A DNA stretch of 62,118 nucleotides from CAZSNH01 sp052388455 (GTDB lineage: Bacteria > Pseudomonadota > Alphaproteobacteria > Rhizobiales > Hyphomicrobiaceae), in NCBI GenBank assembly GCA_052388455.1, contig JBQTIA010000128.1:1-62118 (forward strand), written 5' to 3'. The notes beneath the pieces are model-generated. The model saw only the letters and a list, made by a program, of their open reading frames with translations. It did not search any database and had not been told where the DNA came from. Shown here piece after piece: positions 32,698 to 41,516 of the stretch; position 1 is the first letter of the stretch, and the number at the start of each line of letters is the position of its first letter. Position numbers and translations under genes: made by a program.

Positions 32698-35123
32698 AGC
32701 GCGGCCCGTACGGCTGCCGGTGCAGCGAGTTTCACCACCGATGCCGGCGCGCTCCGACGCGACGCTGCCGCCCACTTCGTGAGCCGGTCGTTGATCAGAC
32801 GCTCGATCGAGCCATCGGGAAATGCTCCCGCGTCATCGCGCGATCCGGACGTACGCCCCGAAAGGATGTGTAGCGCGTCGAAAACGCTGTCCACGGCATA
32901 GACGTGGAAGCGTCCTTCGGCCGCCGCCACGACGATCTCCTCGCGCAGCATGAGGCATTTTACAGAAGCCCGCGGAATGACGACGCCGAACGGGTCGTCA
33001 TTCCCGTCGTCCCGACGGCCGCCGTCGAAATGGCCTTCGATGCGCTCGTTGACGTGCGAGACGGTGAGGAGCGCGCCGTGTGGATCGACATCGCCTGCAA
33101 CTGCGATACCTTGCGGCAGCACCACGCCTGACAGCGCCGACAAGACTGCGAGCAGCTCGGCGGCACCCGTCCCGGTCCGATCAGACGACGGCGCGAGGAC
33201 CGTGGCCGCGAACCCGAGAGGAGCGGCGGACGCAAAGTGTTCCGCCAGTGCTGCGCCGATGACCGCCGCGCGGCCGGGGTCAGGTTTGTCCTCGCGTCCA
33301 CGCCGCACGTCGACAACAAGATCGGTGCTGCTGCGCACGATGGCCGTGACCGACTGAGAATGCCCGATCCACCGACCGTCGCCCGCGGTGCAGCCGAGCG
33401 CCTGGACGCAACCGGCTCCCTCACCGGCTGCTGTTGCCACTGCGCCGTGCCGTGCAACCGAATGGCGGGCGCAACCCGCAATCGCCTCCACCACGTCGCT
33501 GCGCGTGATCGCCTTTCGGCCTGCTGCCCGCGCGATGCGGTCCGCGACGGCGGCAACATTGAGCAAGCTGTCGAGCGCGGCGGACAGCGCGGCACGGGAG
33601 CCGGACCGCCGGCAGCTCTCCTCGAGCAGCCGGGCCACACCTCCGGCCTCGATGTCCAGCAGACCGCGGTCTCGCGCCAGCCGGACGACTTGACGGGCCT
33701 GCCGATGATCCGCGGCTTCGTTTCGGGCGACAGTGGAGGCAACGCCCCCCCGCACCTGAAACGCCGCCGAGAACCGCGCATCTGTGTTTTCAAGTTTTTC
33801 GAACGCCTCGGAAAGCCCGAGCAGAACAACTTTACCGGAAAACGGCAGCGCGTCGGCTTCGCTTTCAGTGCCTTGGCATGCGCCTCCAAGGTCATTTGGT
33901 CGATGAAGGGGAACGGAGCCGCGCGTCACCGCCCGGCACAGGGCAGCGCCGGCCTCGCCGGCAGCGATCAGCTCATCTGCATCGAGAAGCAATACTCCGC
34001 CATGAGCGCGATGCAGCGCTCCGGACCTGATCGACAAATTGCCGCCGGACCCGCGACGCGTGCTGCCGGTGAGTGTTTCGATGGAACAATCGGCGACGGA
34101 CACGACAGGTACGCCGCTCGTCGAAGACTTGCCGGCGGCGAGAACTTGGATGCGATAGCGGTCGAGGCATGCGGCCAATCGTGATGGACTGCCGGCAGAC
34201 TCGGCAAGGGCATCCGCCTGCTGCGCGAGATCGACCAGTGCGGCTGCCAGCCATCCCTCCGCAGCGCCCCCACCCGTCCATGGCCCGGCACATGCGGCCA
34301 ATGCCTCCTCGGCGACCATCCGCAAGAGACCGGCATTCAATGTGGCGATCTCCCGGCGGGTGCTGCGGGCAGCCGCCGGAGCCTTGCTCAACGCGGTCTC
34401 CAGCTCACGCTGAAGGCTTTCGATCCGCGCCTCCACCTGCCGCCGCATGGCCTCTGGCAGTTGATTGAAAACTTCGAGCTTGACCGCGCGCCCTTCGTGC
34501 ATCGGAGCCAGGGTGTAGCCGGTCGGCGTGCGCAGCAGCGCGATGCTCTGGGCGGCGGCCTTCTGGTCGAGCGAGGCCAGCGCGTCGTCCTGCCCGGCCC
34601 TCAGTGCCTCGTCGAGAAGCTGCCGGCGCGTGCGATAGTCGTCCGTCGAAAAGGCCACCGGCAGCGTGGCGGCAAGCTCGGCGATCCAGAGAGATACGCC
34701 CTGCGTGAAGCCGTGCGCGCCTCCGGCTGGCATCTCGATCGCACGCAGCCGCGCCCCATCCGCGAAGTCGGTCGCATAAAGCCAGTCGGAAGGTGTCGTG
34801 CGTTTGGCTGCCCGCCGCCTGATGCTGTTTTCGAGGGCCTTGCGCAGCGTGCCGTCGGCGGGGCAATCGATGAATACGTGATGGTGGCCGGGCGCAGTGT
34901 CCCAGGCGAATTCAATCGCTTCCAGTGCGTTCTCGAGGCCCACCTCTTCGTCGATTGCCGCGTCTCCATCAGCGGCCGTGAGGTCGAGCGCCTCTGCATC
35001 GATGCTGACGCGCAGCGCATCGGCTGGCAGGGCATCGACACCACCGCCGGTCAGCACTTCCGATGCAGACCGAGCGGAATCGGCCTCGACCGGCTTGTCT
35101 TTGCGTAACCGTTTGAAGAACAT
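32694..35123 (-). CDS. Lon-like (LonB/YcbZ-type) protein with degenerate ATPase and protease sites
   Basis: The 809-residue protein follows the Lon-like AAA_32 architecture throughout: DWLYATDFADGARLRAIEMPAG, VFNQLPEAMRRQVEARIESL, a Walker-B-like GGVLLLDADELI, and a C-terminal Lon protease fold (VVLPQGIAVAGDVDPHGALLTV). Key residues are lost. Where Walker A should be, the sequence is CPADGTLRK. The serine of the G-D-S-A-S motif is Gly (DRTGTGAAEL), and the catalytic Lys of NEKIEG is Arg (NERIEG). It is therefore predicted to be a pseudo-protease. The frame is intact and long, so it has probably been kept for another role such as scaffolding. Start ATG 35123, with AAAGG upstream. Confidence 0.8.
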   Translation of the reverse strand: MFFKRLRKDKPVEADSARSASEVLTGGGVDALPADALRVSIDAEALDLTAADGDAAIDEEVGLENALEAIEFAWDTAPGHHHVFIDCPADGTLRKALENSIRRRAAKRTTPSDWLYATDFADGARLRAIEMPAGGAHGFTQGVSLWIAELAATLPVAFSTDDYRTRRQLLDEALRAGQDDALASLDQKAAAQSIALLRTPTGYTLAPMHEGRAVKLEVFNQLPEAMRRQVEARIESLQRELETALSKAPAAARSTRREIATLNAGLLRMVAEEALAACAGPWTGGGAAEGWLAAALVDLAQQADALAESAGSPSRLAACLDRYRIQVLAAGKSSTSGVPVVSVADCSIETLTGSTRRGSGGNLSIRSGALHRAHGGVLLLDADELIAAGEAGAALCRAVTRGSVPLHRPNDLGGACQGTESEADALPFSGKVVLLGLSEAFEKLENTDARFSAAFQVRGGVASTVARNEAADHRQARQVVRLARDRGLLDIEAGGVARLLEESCRRSGSRAALSAALDSLLNVAAVADRIARAAGRKAITRSDVVEAIAGCARHSVARHGAVATAAGEGAGCVQALGCTAGDGRWIGHSQSVTAIVRSSTDLVVDVRRGREDKPDPGRAAVIGAALAEHFASAAPLGFAATVLAPSSDRTGTGAAELLAVLSALSGVVLPQGIAVAGDVDPHGALLTVSHVNERIEGHFDGGRRDDGNDDPFGVVIPRASVKCLMLREEIVVAAAEGRFHVYAVDSVFDALHILSGRTSGSRDDAGAFPDGSIERLINDRLTKWAAASRRSAPASVVKLAAPAAVRAAL

Positions 35124-35242
35124 GCGATCAGCCTTTCCATCTGCCGGAAAAACGGGGAGGGACGGCGACGCGAAACAGCGGGTGGCGGCAGTGCCGCGAT
35201 CCATGACAACGGACCCGTGACTGAGCCGGTGATTGCGGACAA

Positions 35243-35755
35243 ATGACGGCAGCCGACGAGCCCTTGAACAGACGATCCGATACGGCCGCCGTCGCGGCCC
35301 GTGACCTCGCGACCGCGCTCGACATCCGGCGCGGTGTGATGCGCGTTCTGGCCCAGCATGGACTGGCCGGCGTTGCCGAATTGCCGCTCGCCAACGGCCG
35401 CCGCGCCGATGTCGCCGCTCTGACGGCGGGCGGAGAAGTGTGGATCGTCGAGATCAAGTCCTCGGTTGCCGATTTCCGGGCGGATCAGAAATGGCCGGAG
35501 TATCGGGACTATGCGGACCGGCTGTTCTTTGCCGTGCAGCCGGATTTTCCGATCAATCTGCTTCCGTCTGAGGCCGGTCTCATCCTGGCTGACCGATTCG
35601 GCGGCGAGGTGGTGCGGAGCGCGCCCGAGCACCGGATAACGGCCGCCCGACGGAAGGCAATGGCGCTGCGATTCGCGCGCGCCGCAGCCCTGCGGCTGGC
35701 ACTCATCGCCGATCCGTCCCTGCCCCTGCACGACGACGAGGCCGGCAATTTCTGA
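35243..35755 (+). CDS. mmcB: MmcB-family DNA repair nuclease
   Basis: The 170-residue protein has a PD-(D/E)xK nuclease core: ELPLANGRRADVAAL followed by WIVEIKSSVADFRADQKWPEYRDYADRLFFAV, with Asp and E-x-K as expected for metal-dependent nucleases. This matches the alphaproteobacterial MmcB family, linked to mitomycin C resistance in Caulobacter (family knowledge). It lies between the Lon-like gene (divergent) and actR (convergent) and is intact. Confidence 0.88.
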   Translation: MTAADEPLNRRSDTAAVAARDLATALDIRRGVMRVLAQHGLAGVAELPLANGRRADVAALTAGGEVWIVEIKSSVADFRADQKWPEYRDYADRLFFAVQPDFPINLLPSEAGLILADRFGGEVVRSAPEHRITAARRKAMALRFARAAALRLALIADPSLPLHDDEAGNF

Positions 35756-35788
35756 TCTGCGTTCGTATAGGCGGTGGCGTGCGGGAGA

Positions 35789-36352
35789 TTATTTAGGCGC
35801 CCGCTTGGCCAGGATGCGCTGCAGCGTGCGCCGGTGCATGTTCAGCCGGCGCGCGGTCTCGGAGACGTTGCGGTTACACAGCTCGTAGACACGCTGGATG
35901 TGCTCCCAGCGGACACGATCGGCCGACATCGGATTTTCCGGCGGCGCGGCCTTCGAATTCGGCGGCGCCAAGAGTGCGTCCGTCACCTCGTCGGCATCGG
36001 CCGGCTTGGCGAGGTAATCGACGGCCCCGAGCTTGACCGCGGAAACGGCGGTCGCCAGATTGCCGTAGCCCGTCAGCACGATGGTCCGCGCATTCGGCCT
36101 GACCCGCGCCAGCTCGGCAACGACATCGAGCCCATTTCCGTCTTCGAGACGGAGGTCCACGATAGCGAAGGCGGGCGCCTTCTGGCGGATGAGGTCGAGC
36201 CCTTCCGCGATCGAGTGGCCGAACCGCACCTCGAAGCCGCGCGTTTCCATGGCGCGCACCAGCCGCTGGAGGAAGGCGCGATCGTCGTCCACGATGATCA
36301 GGGTTCGATCCTCGGGCAACTCGTCTTTTTGAAATGAAAGGTCTTCGCTCAC
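35789..36352 (-). CDS. actR: ActR/RegA/PrrA-type redox response regulator
   Basis: 187 residues from GTG 36352 (GAGGAG about eight bases upstream). The receiver domain has IIVDDDRAFLQRL, the phospho-acceptor Asp in FAIVDLRLEDGNG, and the TGY and K-P-A residues (LTGYGN; YLAKPAD). The Fis-type DNA-binding C-terminus (YELCNRNVSETARRLNMHRRTLQRIL) is nearly invariant in RegA/ActR/PrrA. In alphaproteobacteria it controls redox-dependent genes for respiration, carbon and nitrogen fixation. It is on the same strand as the kinase gene, about 140 bases downstream. Confidence 0.93.
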   Translation of the reverse strand: MSEDLSFQKDELPEDRTLIIVDDDRAFLQRLVRAMETRGFEVRFGHSIAEGLDLIRQKAPAFAIVDLRLEDGNGLDVVAELARVRPNARTIVLTGYGNLATAVSAVKLGAVDYLAKPADADEVTDALLAPPNSKAAPPENPMSADRVRWEHIQRVYELCNRNVSETARRLNMHRRTLQRILAKRAPK

Positions 36353-36494
36353 GATCCCGCTCCTCTTGCAACCGGGAGTATAGCGCCCGTTTGCCGCACG
36401 CCAAGCCCTGATAATGCAGCCTGATCGCCAAGGGAAGCGTCGCTCGGCGTTCGACCGGACTATTTCACCAGCGCCGGCTTGCCAAGTCGCGTGG

Positions 36495-37916
36495 TTACCA
36501 CACGGGCGGCACCGCAGCGGTCGATCGCGCGGCGGAGGCGTCGCGACCACCTGGAGGTTCGGCACGGTCGGGACGCTCGACCTCGGCTTCGAACGCCGCA
36601 CGCGGCCACGTGATTCGTACCACCGCGCCGTGCTGAGGCGGCGGCAGGTTTTCGAGAGCGAGGCGGGCGCCGGAGCGTTCGAGCAAAGTCTTGGCGATGA
36701 AGAACCCGAGCCCCAGGCCCGTCGCTTCTCCATCCCGTTTGCGGTGACTTGCGGGCCGCGTGGTGACGTAGGGCTCGCCCAGATTGTCGATCACTTCCGG
36801 GCGGAAACCAGGTCCGTCGTCGGTGACGCTGACGACCACGGCGCCATTGCCCCATTCCGCGGTGACGCGCACCTCGTTCCTGGCGAAGTGGGCAGCATTC
36901 TCGATCAGATTGCCGAGACCGTAGATGACGCCTGGACGACGGGCGCCGACCGGCTCTCGCTGCTCGGCGATGCCCGCTTCCGGCGCGGGCCGCGCGCCGA
37001 TGACGATCTCGACCCCCGGCCGGCGATACGGTGCCGCGGCGTCCTTCAGCATCTCCTCGACCGTCAGCCGGGCGATCAGCGGATCCTGCTCAGCCGGGCG
37101 TTGGGTCAGTTTCTGAAGGATCTGCCGACAGCGCTGCGCCTGGCTCTTGAGCAGCGCGATGTCCTCCGCGTAGGGGCTGTCCTTCGGCATCTGCTTCTGA
37201 AGCTCGGACGTGACGACAGTGATCGTCGACAACGGCGTGCCGAGCTCGTGCGCCGCTGCCGCCGCGAGCCCGTCGAGCGCGTGCAGCTTCTGCTCGCGGG
37301 CGAGCACCAGCTCAGTGGCGCCGAGCGCCGCCGACATCAGCCGCCCCTCTTTCGAGATGCGCCAGGCGTAGAGGGCGAGGAAGGTCATGCAGGCGGCGGT
37401 GGCGGCCAGCATGCCGAGCTTGTAGAGCAGCGGCATTTCCAGCACGCCGGGCTGCCAGGGCAGTGGCCAGGCGGTGAACGAGATGACAATGGTGGCCGTC
37501 GTGGCCAGCAGGCCGAGCGCGATGGTGTTGCGCAGCGGCAGCGTCGCCGCCGACACCGTGACCGGCGCAACAATCAGCATGGTGAAAGGGTTCTCGATCC
37601 CACCGGTTAGATAGAGCAGCGCTGCCAGCTGCAGGATGTCGTAGGCGAGGGTGACGGTCGCAAAGCCGATCGAGAGGCGGTGACGTGCGGGATAGCGGAT
37701 CGATAGGAACACGTTCAGCCACGCCGAGACGGCGATGAAGATCAGGCACGGCCCGACCGGCACCGGGAAACCGAGAACGAGCGACACGACTCCGATGGCG
37801 ATGATCTGTCCGAAGACGGCGAGCCAGCGCAGCCGGACGATCGTCTGCAGCCGCAGCCGGCTTTCCGCCATCATCGGCGAGCGGCTGTCGCTCAGGACGG
37901 TGGTCGATAGGCTCAC
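36495..37916 (-). CDS. actS: ActS/RegB/PrrB-type sensor histidine kinase
   Basis: The 473-residue kinase has six hydrophobic helices in residues about 25-190, including the RegB quinone-site-like segment GGIENPFTMLIVAPVTVSA. The H-box is AAAAHELGTPLSTI, and no RegB-type redox-active Cys was recognised next to it. The N box is NLIENAAHFA, and the G boxes are DDGPGF and GLGLGFFIAK. It phosphorylates ActR. The C-terminal 35 residues are Pro/Ala/Arg-rich. In Rhodobacter an SCO gene (senC) is linked with regA and regB; here an SCO gene lies about 400 bases upstream on the other strand. Confidence 0.93.
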   Translation of the reverse strand: MSLSTTVLSDSRSPMMAESRLRLQTIVRLRWLAVFGQIIAIGVVSLVLGFPVPVGPCLIFIAVSAWLNVFLSIRYPARHRLSIGFATVTLAYDILQLAALLYLTGGIENPFTMLIVAPVTVSAATLPLRNTIALGLLATTATIVISFTAWPLPWQPGVLEMPLLYKLGMLAATAACMTFLALYAWRISKEGRLMSAALGATELVLAREQKLHALDGLAAAAAHELGTPLSTITVVTSELQKQMPKDSPYAEDIALLKSQAQRCRQILQKLTQRPAEQDPLIARLTVEEMLKDAAAPYRRPGVEIVIGARPAPEAGIAEQREPVGARRPGVIYGLGNLIENAAHFARNEVRVTAEWGNGAVVVSVTDDGPGFRPEVIDNLGEPYVTTRPASHRKRDGEATGLGLGFFIAKTLLERSGARLALENLPPPQHGAVVRITWPRAAFEAEVERPDRAEPPGGRDASAARSTAAVPPVW

Positions 37917-37967
37917 GAAATTCTTCTCAGCACCGCGCGCCGCATCATTCAGCTGCTAGACGGGAGA

Positions 37968-38099
37968 CTAGTGTTCTGGATCGAACGCTTGATTCCGGGC
38001 GAAGGTCGGCAAGCGTTCGTGAATCCAGAACACAAACAAAGACTCTGGCTAGGTTCCGGGCTGACGCTTGGAAACCAAGCGCCAGAGTCGGAACACTAG
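37968..38099. repeat. Composite palindromic element with CTAG ends
   Basis: The outer arms CTAGTGTTC (37968-37976) and GAACACTAG (38091-38099) pair perfectly. Inside are two hairpins. The first has 20 bp with a three-base bulge (37972-37991 with 38010-38032); its outermost bases also overlap the outer arm, so two folds compete. The second has 9+7 bp (38041-38049 with 38081-38089; CGCTTGG 38065-38071 with CCAAGCG 38075-38081). It resembles in design the elements at 55976-56050 and 56062-56142. The rest of 37917-38314 shows no gene. Confidence 0.85.
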
Positions 38100-38314
38100 C
38101 ACGCCGCGCTGGCGCGCAAGGACCTCTTCGTCTCGATCCGGCATTTCCCTGACAGGGGGACCGTCCGCACAAGCCCCGATGAACCGGTGCCGCCGCGCTG
38201 TTGTGGTGGATGGACAACTCGGGGCCGGGCTGATGATCTCCGCCAGCCGGCGGCAACCGCGCGGCCCGCAAGGCCTGCAACGACAGGCAACACCACGCAG
38301 AGGACGAAATATCG

Positions 38315-38914
38315 ATGCGATCGAAACTCCTGCTCATCGTGCTGCTCGGCCTCGGTCTCGGCGGACTGGCAGCGCTGGTGTCGACCGATGGCGGCCCAGG
38401 CACCGCGACCGCCGTGCAGTCCACCGGAAAGGCCCTGATCGGCGGACCCTTCAGCCTCGTCGACCAGACCGGCAAACGCGTCACCGACCAGGATTTCAAG
38501 GGGCGCAAGACGCTCGTCTTCTTCGGCTTTACCTCCTGCCCCGACATCTGCCCAACCGGGCTCGCGGCCATGGCGGCGGCGCTCGATGCGCTCGGCGAGA
38601 AAGCGGAGTCGCTGACACCCATCTTCATCACCGTCGATCCCGAGCGCGACACGCCGGCGAAAATGGCCGAGTACGTGAAGAGTTTTCATCCCCGACTGAT
38701 CGGTCTCACCGGCACGCCCGAGGAGGTTGCTGCCGCTACAAGGACCTATCGCGTCTACGCCCGCAAGGTTCCCGATCCGGCGACGCCCGGCAGCTACAGC
38801 GTCGATCACTCGTCTTTCTTTTATCTGATGGACGAGAGCGGAGCCTATATCCGCCACTTCACGCATTCGACGGATGGCGCGAAGCTGGCCGCGGAGCTTG
38901 CCAAGTCCCTGTAG
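38315..38914 (+). CDS. SCO/SenC-family copper protein
   Basis: The 199-residue protein has an N-terminal membrane anchor (LLLIVLLGLGLGGLAALVS) and a thioredoxin-like periplasmic domain. The copper ligands are visible: CPDIC (TSCPDICPTGL) and the late His in SVDHSSFFYLMDE. SCO proteins deliver copper to the CuA site of cytochrome c oxidase or act as redox switches. SenC genes are part of the RegB/RegA region in other alphaproteobacteria, and here it neighbours actS/actR divergently. Confidence 0.92.
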   Translation: MRSKLLLIVLLGLGLGGLAALVSTDGGPGTATAVQSTGKALIGGPFSLVDQTGKRVTDQDFKGRKTLVFFGFTSCPDICPTGLAAMAAALDALGEKAESLTPIFITVDPERDTPAKMAEYVKSFHPRLIGLTGTPEEVAAATRTYRVYARKVPDPATPGSYSVDHSSFFYLMDESGAYIRHFTHSTDGAKLAAELAKSL

Positions 38915-39075
38915 TTTCGATCACACTGCCTGTGAGGAAACGAATCACTAGTCATGTTCGGAATTGCTGCGGCACTCGCGGGGAGACAATCGCGAGGCCA
39001 CGACGATGTTCGGGGGAGAGACATCCGGTCGCCGCCGAGACGCGGAGCCGGACCAGGTTAAACGGGGGAGACTGC

Positions 39076-40431
39076 GTGCTCTACCATTGGTTCGAACTTG
39101 GCCACGTCGCGATGCGACCGGCCAGGGTGGCCGCTGATTCCATGCGGCTGTTCTTCAACAATCCGCTGAACCCGCTGACCCATACCATGGCCGGCCGTCA
39201 TGCGGCGGCGGCCGCCGAGGTCTTCGAGCGCACCACGCGCCGCTACCTCAAGCCAGAGTTCGGGCTCCGGTCCACCGTCGTGAACGGCACCGAGGTCACG
39301 GTGCGCGAGGAGGTGGTGTGGGAGGCCCCCTTCTGCCGTCTGATCCACTTCCGGCGCGACGTCGGACCCGGGCGATCAGCCCTCGATCCGCGCATCCTGC
39401 TGGTGGCGCCCATGTCGGGCCACTTCGCCACCCTGCTGCGCGGCACGGTCGAGGCGCTTCTTCCCGATCACGAGGTCTACATCACCGACTGGCAGGACGC
39501 ACGCGACCTGCCGCTGGCGGCGGGACGCTTCGATCTCGACGATTATATCGACTACATGCGCCACATGCTGCGGTTCCTCGGCGGGGACGCGCACGTGTTC
39601 GCGGTGTGCCAGTCGGCCGTTCCCGCGCTGGCGGCCATCGCGCTGATGGAGGAGGACGGCGAGCCCGACGTACCGGGAACGCTGATCATGGCCGGCGGAC
39701 CGATCGACACCCGCGTCAGCCCGACGGTCATCAATCAGGTGGCCGAACGGCGCGGTCTCGATTGGTTCAATCACAACGTCGTCACGACGGTGCCGTGGCC
39801 CAACCTCGGTGTCGCGCGCTCGGTCTACCCGGGCTTTCTGCAGCTCTCGGGGTTCATGAGCATGAATCTCGACCGCCACGCCAAGGCGCACAAGGACCTG
39901 TTCAGCCACCTCGTGCACGGGGATGGCGACTCGGCGGAAAAGCATCGCCAGTTCTATGACGAGTATCTGGCGGTGATGGACCTCACGGCGGAATTTTATC
40001 TTCAGACCATCGATACCGTGTTCATTCGACATGCCATGGCGAAGGGCGAAATGGTCCACCGCGGCCGCAGGATCGATCTCGATCGCATCCGCCGAGTCGC
40101 TCTGATGACCATCGAAGGCGAGAACGACGACATCACCGGGCTGGGCCAATGCCGGGCCGCGCTCGATCTCTGCTCGGGCGTGCCTGAGCACATGAAGCTG
40201 CATCACGAGTGTGCCGGCGTCGGCCATTACGGCATCTTCAACGGATCGCGCTTCCGGGCCGACATCGTTCCCCGCATCGCGCAGTTCGTCCGCCAGCACG
40301 ATCACCGCGCCGATCTCGTTGCCTCACAGCCGTCGATACGCACTTCCGTGTCTGGCCGCGCAGCGGCGTCGCGAGCGGATGTGTCCTCGGTGGCCTTTAC
40401 CTTCGGACCGGACTGTCACGCGTTCGGCTGA
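39076..40431 (+). CDS. phaZ: Intracellular polyhydroxyalkanoate depolymerase
   Basis: About 451 residues from GTG 39076, with GGGGGAG eight bases upstream. It matches the intracellular PhaZ family of PHB-storing bacteria: VLYHWFELGHVAMRPARV at the N-terminus, the cysteine-containing lipase-like box VCQSAVPALA (Cys in place of Ser) near residue 180, and MTIEGENDDITGLGQC and HHECAGVGHYGIFNGSRF at the end. It releases hydroxybutyrate from stored granules. No PHA synthase gene is in the window. About 40 poorly conserved residues follow the family domain. The 160 bases after SCO show no gene. Confidence 0.93.
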   Translation: MLYHWFELGHVAMRPARVAADSMRLFFNNPLNPLTHTMAGRHAAAAAEVFERTTRRYLKPEFGLRSTVVNGTEVTVREEVVWEAPFCRLIHFRRDVGPGRSALDPRILLVAPMSGHFATLLRGTVEALLPDHEVYITDWQDARDLPLAAGRFDLDDYIDYMRHMLRFLGGDAHVFAVCQSAVPALAAIALMEEDGEPDVPGTLIMAGGPIDTRVSPTVINQVAERRGLDWFNHNVVTTVPWPNLGVARSVYPGFLQLSGFMSMNLDRHAKAHKDLFSHLVHGDGDSAEKHRQFYDEYLAVMDLTAEFYLQTIDTVFIRHAMAKGEMVHRGRRIDLDRIRRVALMTIEGENDDITGLGQCRAALDLCSGVPEHMKLHHECAGVGHYGIFNGSRFRADIVPRIAQFVRQHDHRADLVASQPSIRTSVSGRAAASRADVSSVAFTFGPDCHAFG

Positions 40432-40457
40432 ACACACCGAAGGAACCTACGAGACAT

Positions 40458-40497
40458 CGGCGCCGGAGACGTCCGTCTCTCGGCGCCGCACTTTTTT
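40458..40497 (+). terminator. Rho-independent terminator after phaZ
   Basis: A stem made of CGGCGCCG and GAGACG arms (40458-40471) pairs with CGTCTCTCGGCGCCG (40474-40488) with a single bulge and two-base loop. It is followed by CA and six T (40492-40497). It lies 26 bases after the phaZ stop. The following 240 bases up to 40742 show no gene. Confidence 0.85.
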
Positions 40498-40742
40498 AGC
40501 CACCGACTTCGCATGTGCATCATGGCACCCGAACGCAACACCGCTCGCTCGCAAATCACGTCGATGAGCCGCGGGGACTGGCGCAACGCGACCCGAACAC
40601 GCTAGTGCAGATTCAGTGGCGTGCGTCATCGCCTCACGCAGGGTCTCTCTTCAACACCGTGTCCTGCTTCGCATTCGTGGTGCTGTCGCATCGCGATATC
40701 GGGATCGTACACAGTCATCAGTCGCGTAGCCGGAACCATTCG

Positions 40743-41507
40743 ATGCTGCATGCCGGAGCCAGCCAGCACATGCCGCTCCTCGCCAATGGACTGAGCGAGA
40801 TCGACGCGCCCGTCGAAGTGCGACGGCACCCCGGCGCCCGCCGGATGACGCTCCGCGTGAGCCGCACGCGACGCGCGGTCATCGTCACCGTGCCTCCGCA
40901 GTGCGATCTCGGCGACGCCGGAACCTTTCTCCATCGCAACATCGGCTGGGTGCGCGAGCGCCTTGCCGCCATGCCCGAGCCGGTCCCGTTCGAGGACGGC
41001 GCCATCATCCCGCTGCGCAACCATCGGTATCGGATCGTGTGCCGGGGACGTCGACGCGGAGAGTCCGTCGTCACCGAGGTTCCTGCCGGACCCTGTTCCT
41101 CTTTTGCGGAGTTGCACGTGGCAGGCGACCGCGAACATGCCCCACGCCGTCTCGCGGACTGGCTGATCGGAGAGGCACGGCGCGACCTGGATGCAGCCGT
41201 GTCGCGACATGCCCGCTTCCTCGGATTCCGGCCGGTGCGAATTGCCGTCAAGGATCAGGCGAGCCGCTGGGGGTCCTGCTCGACGACGGGGGTATTGTCG
41301 TTCTCGTGGCGGCTCATTCTGGCGCCATCCGCCGTGCTCGACTACGTCGCGGCCCACGAGGTCGCTCATCTCGGCGAGATGAACCACGGGCCGCGCTTCT
41401 GGGCTCTCGTCAAGCGCACCTATCCGCAACTGGACGAGGCGCGGCGCTGGCTGCACGTGCACGGTATGGAGCTGCACCGCTACGGCGGGATGCCGGGCCG
41501 CGATTGA
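40743..41507 (+). CDS. YgjP-like zinc metallopeptidase (DUF45/M48-like)
   Basis: 254 residues from ATG 40743. The gluzincin motif HEVAH is near residue 203, followed by MNHGPRFWALVKRTYPQ, which supplies the third ligand region. Upstream are the family landmarks RRMTLRVS, WVRERLA, and SRWGSCSTTGVLSFSWRLILAP. YgjP/WLM-like proteins are small cytosolic metallopeptidases of unclear substrate. The frame is open further upstream, but that portion has no family similarity. It is convergent with the PBP gene, nine bases away. Confidence 0.85.
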   Translation: MLHAGASQHMPLLANGLSEIDAPVEVRRHPGARRMTLRVSRTRRAVIVTVPPQCDLGDAGTFLHRNIGWVRERLAAMPEPVPFEDGAIIPLRNHRYRIVCRGRRRGESVVTEVPAGPCSSFAELHVAGDREHAPRRLADWLIGEARRDLDAAVSRHARFLGFRPVRIAVKDQASRWGSCSTTGVLSFSWRLILAPSAVLDYVAAHEVAHLGEMNHGPRFWALVKRTYPQLDEARRWLHVHGMELHRYGGMPGRD

Positions 41508-41516
41508 CCCCGCTGA

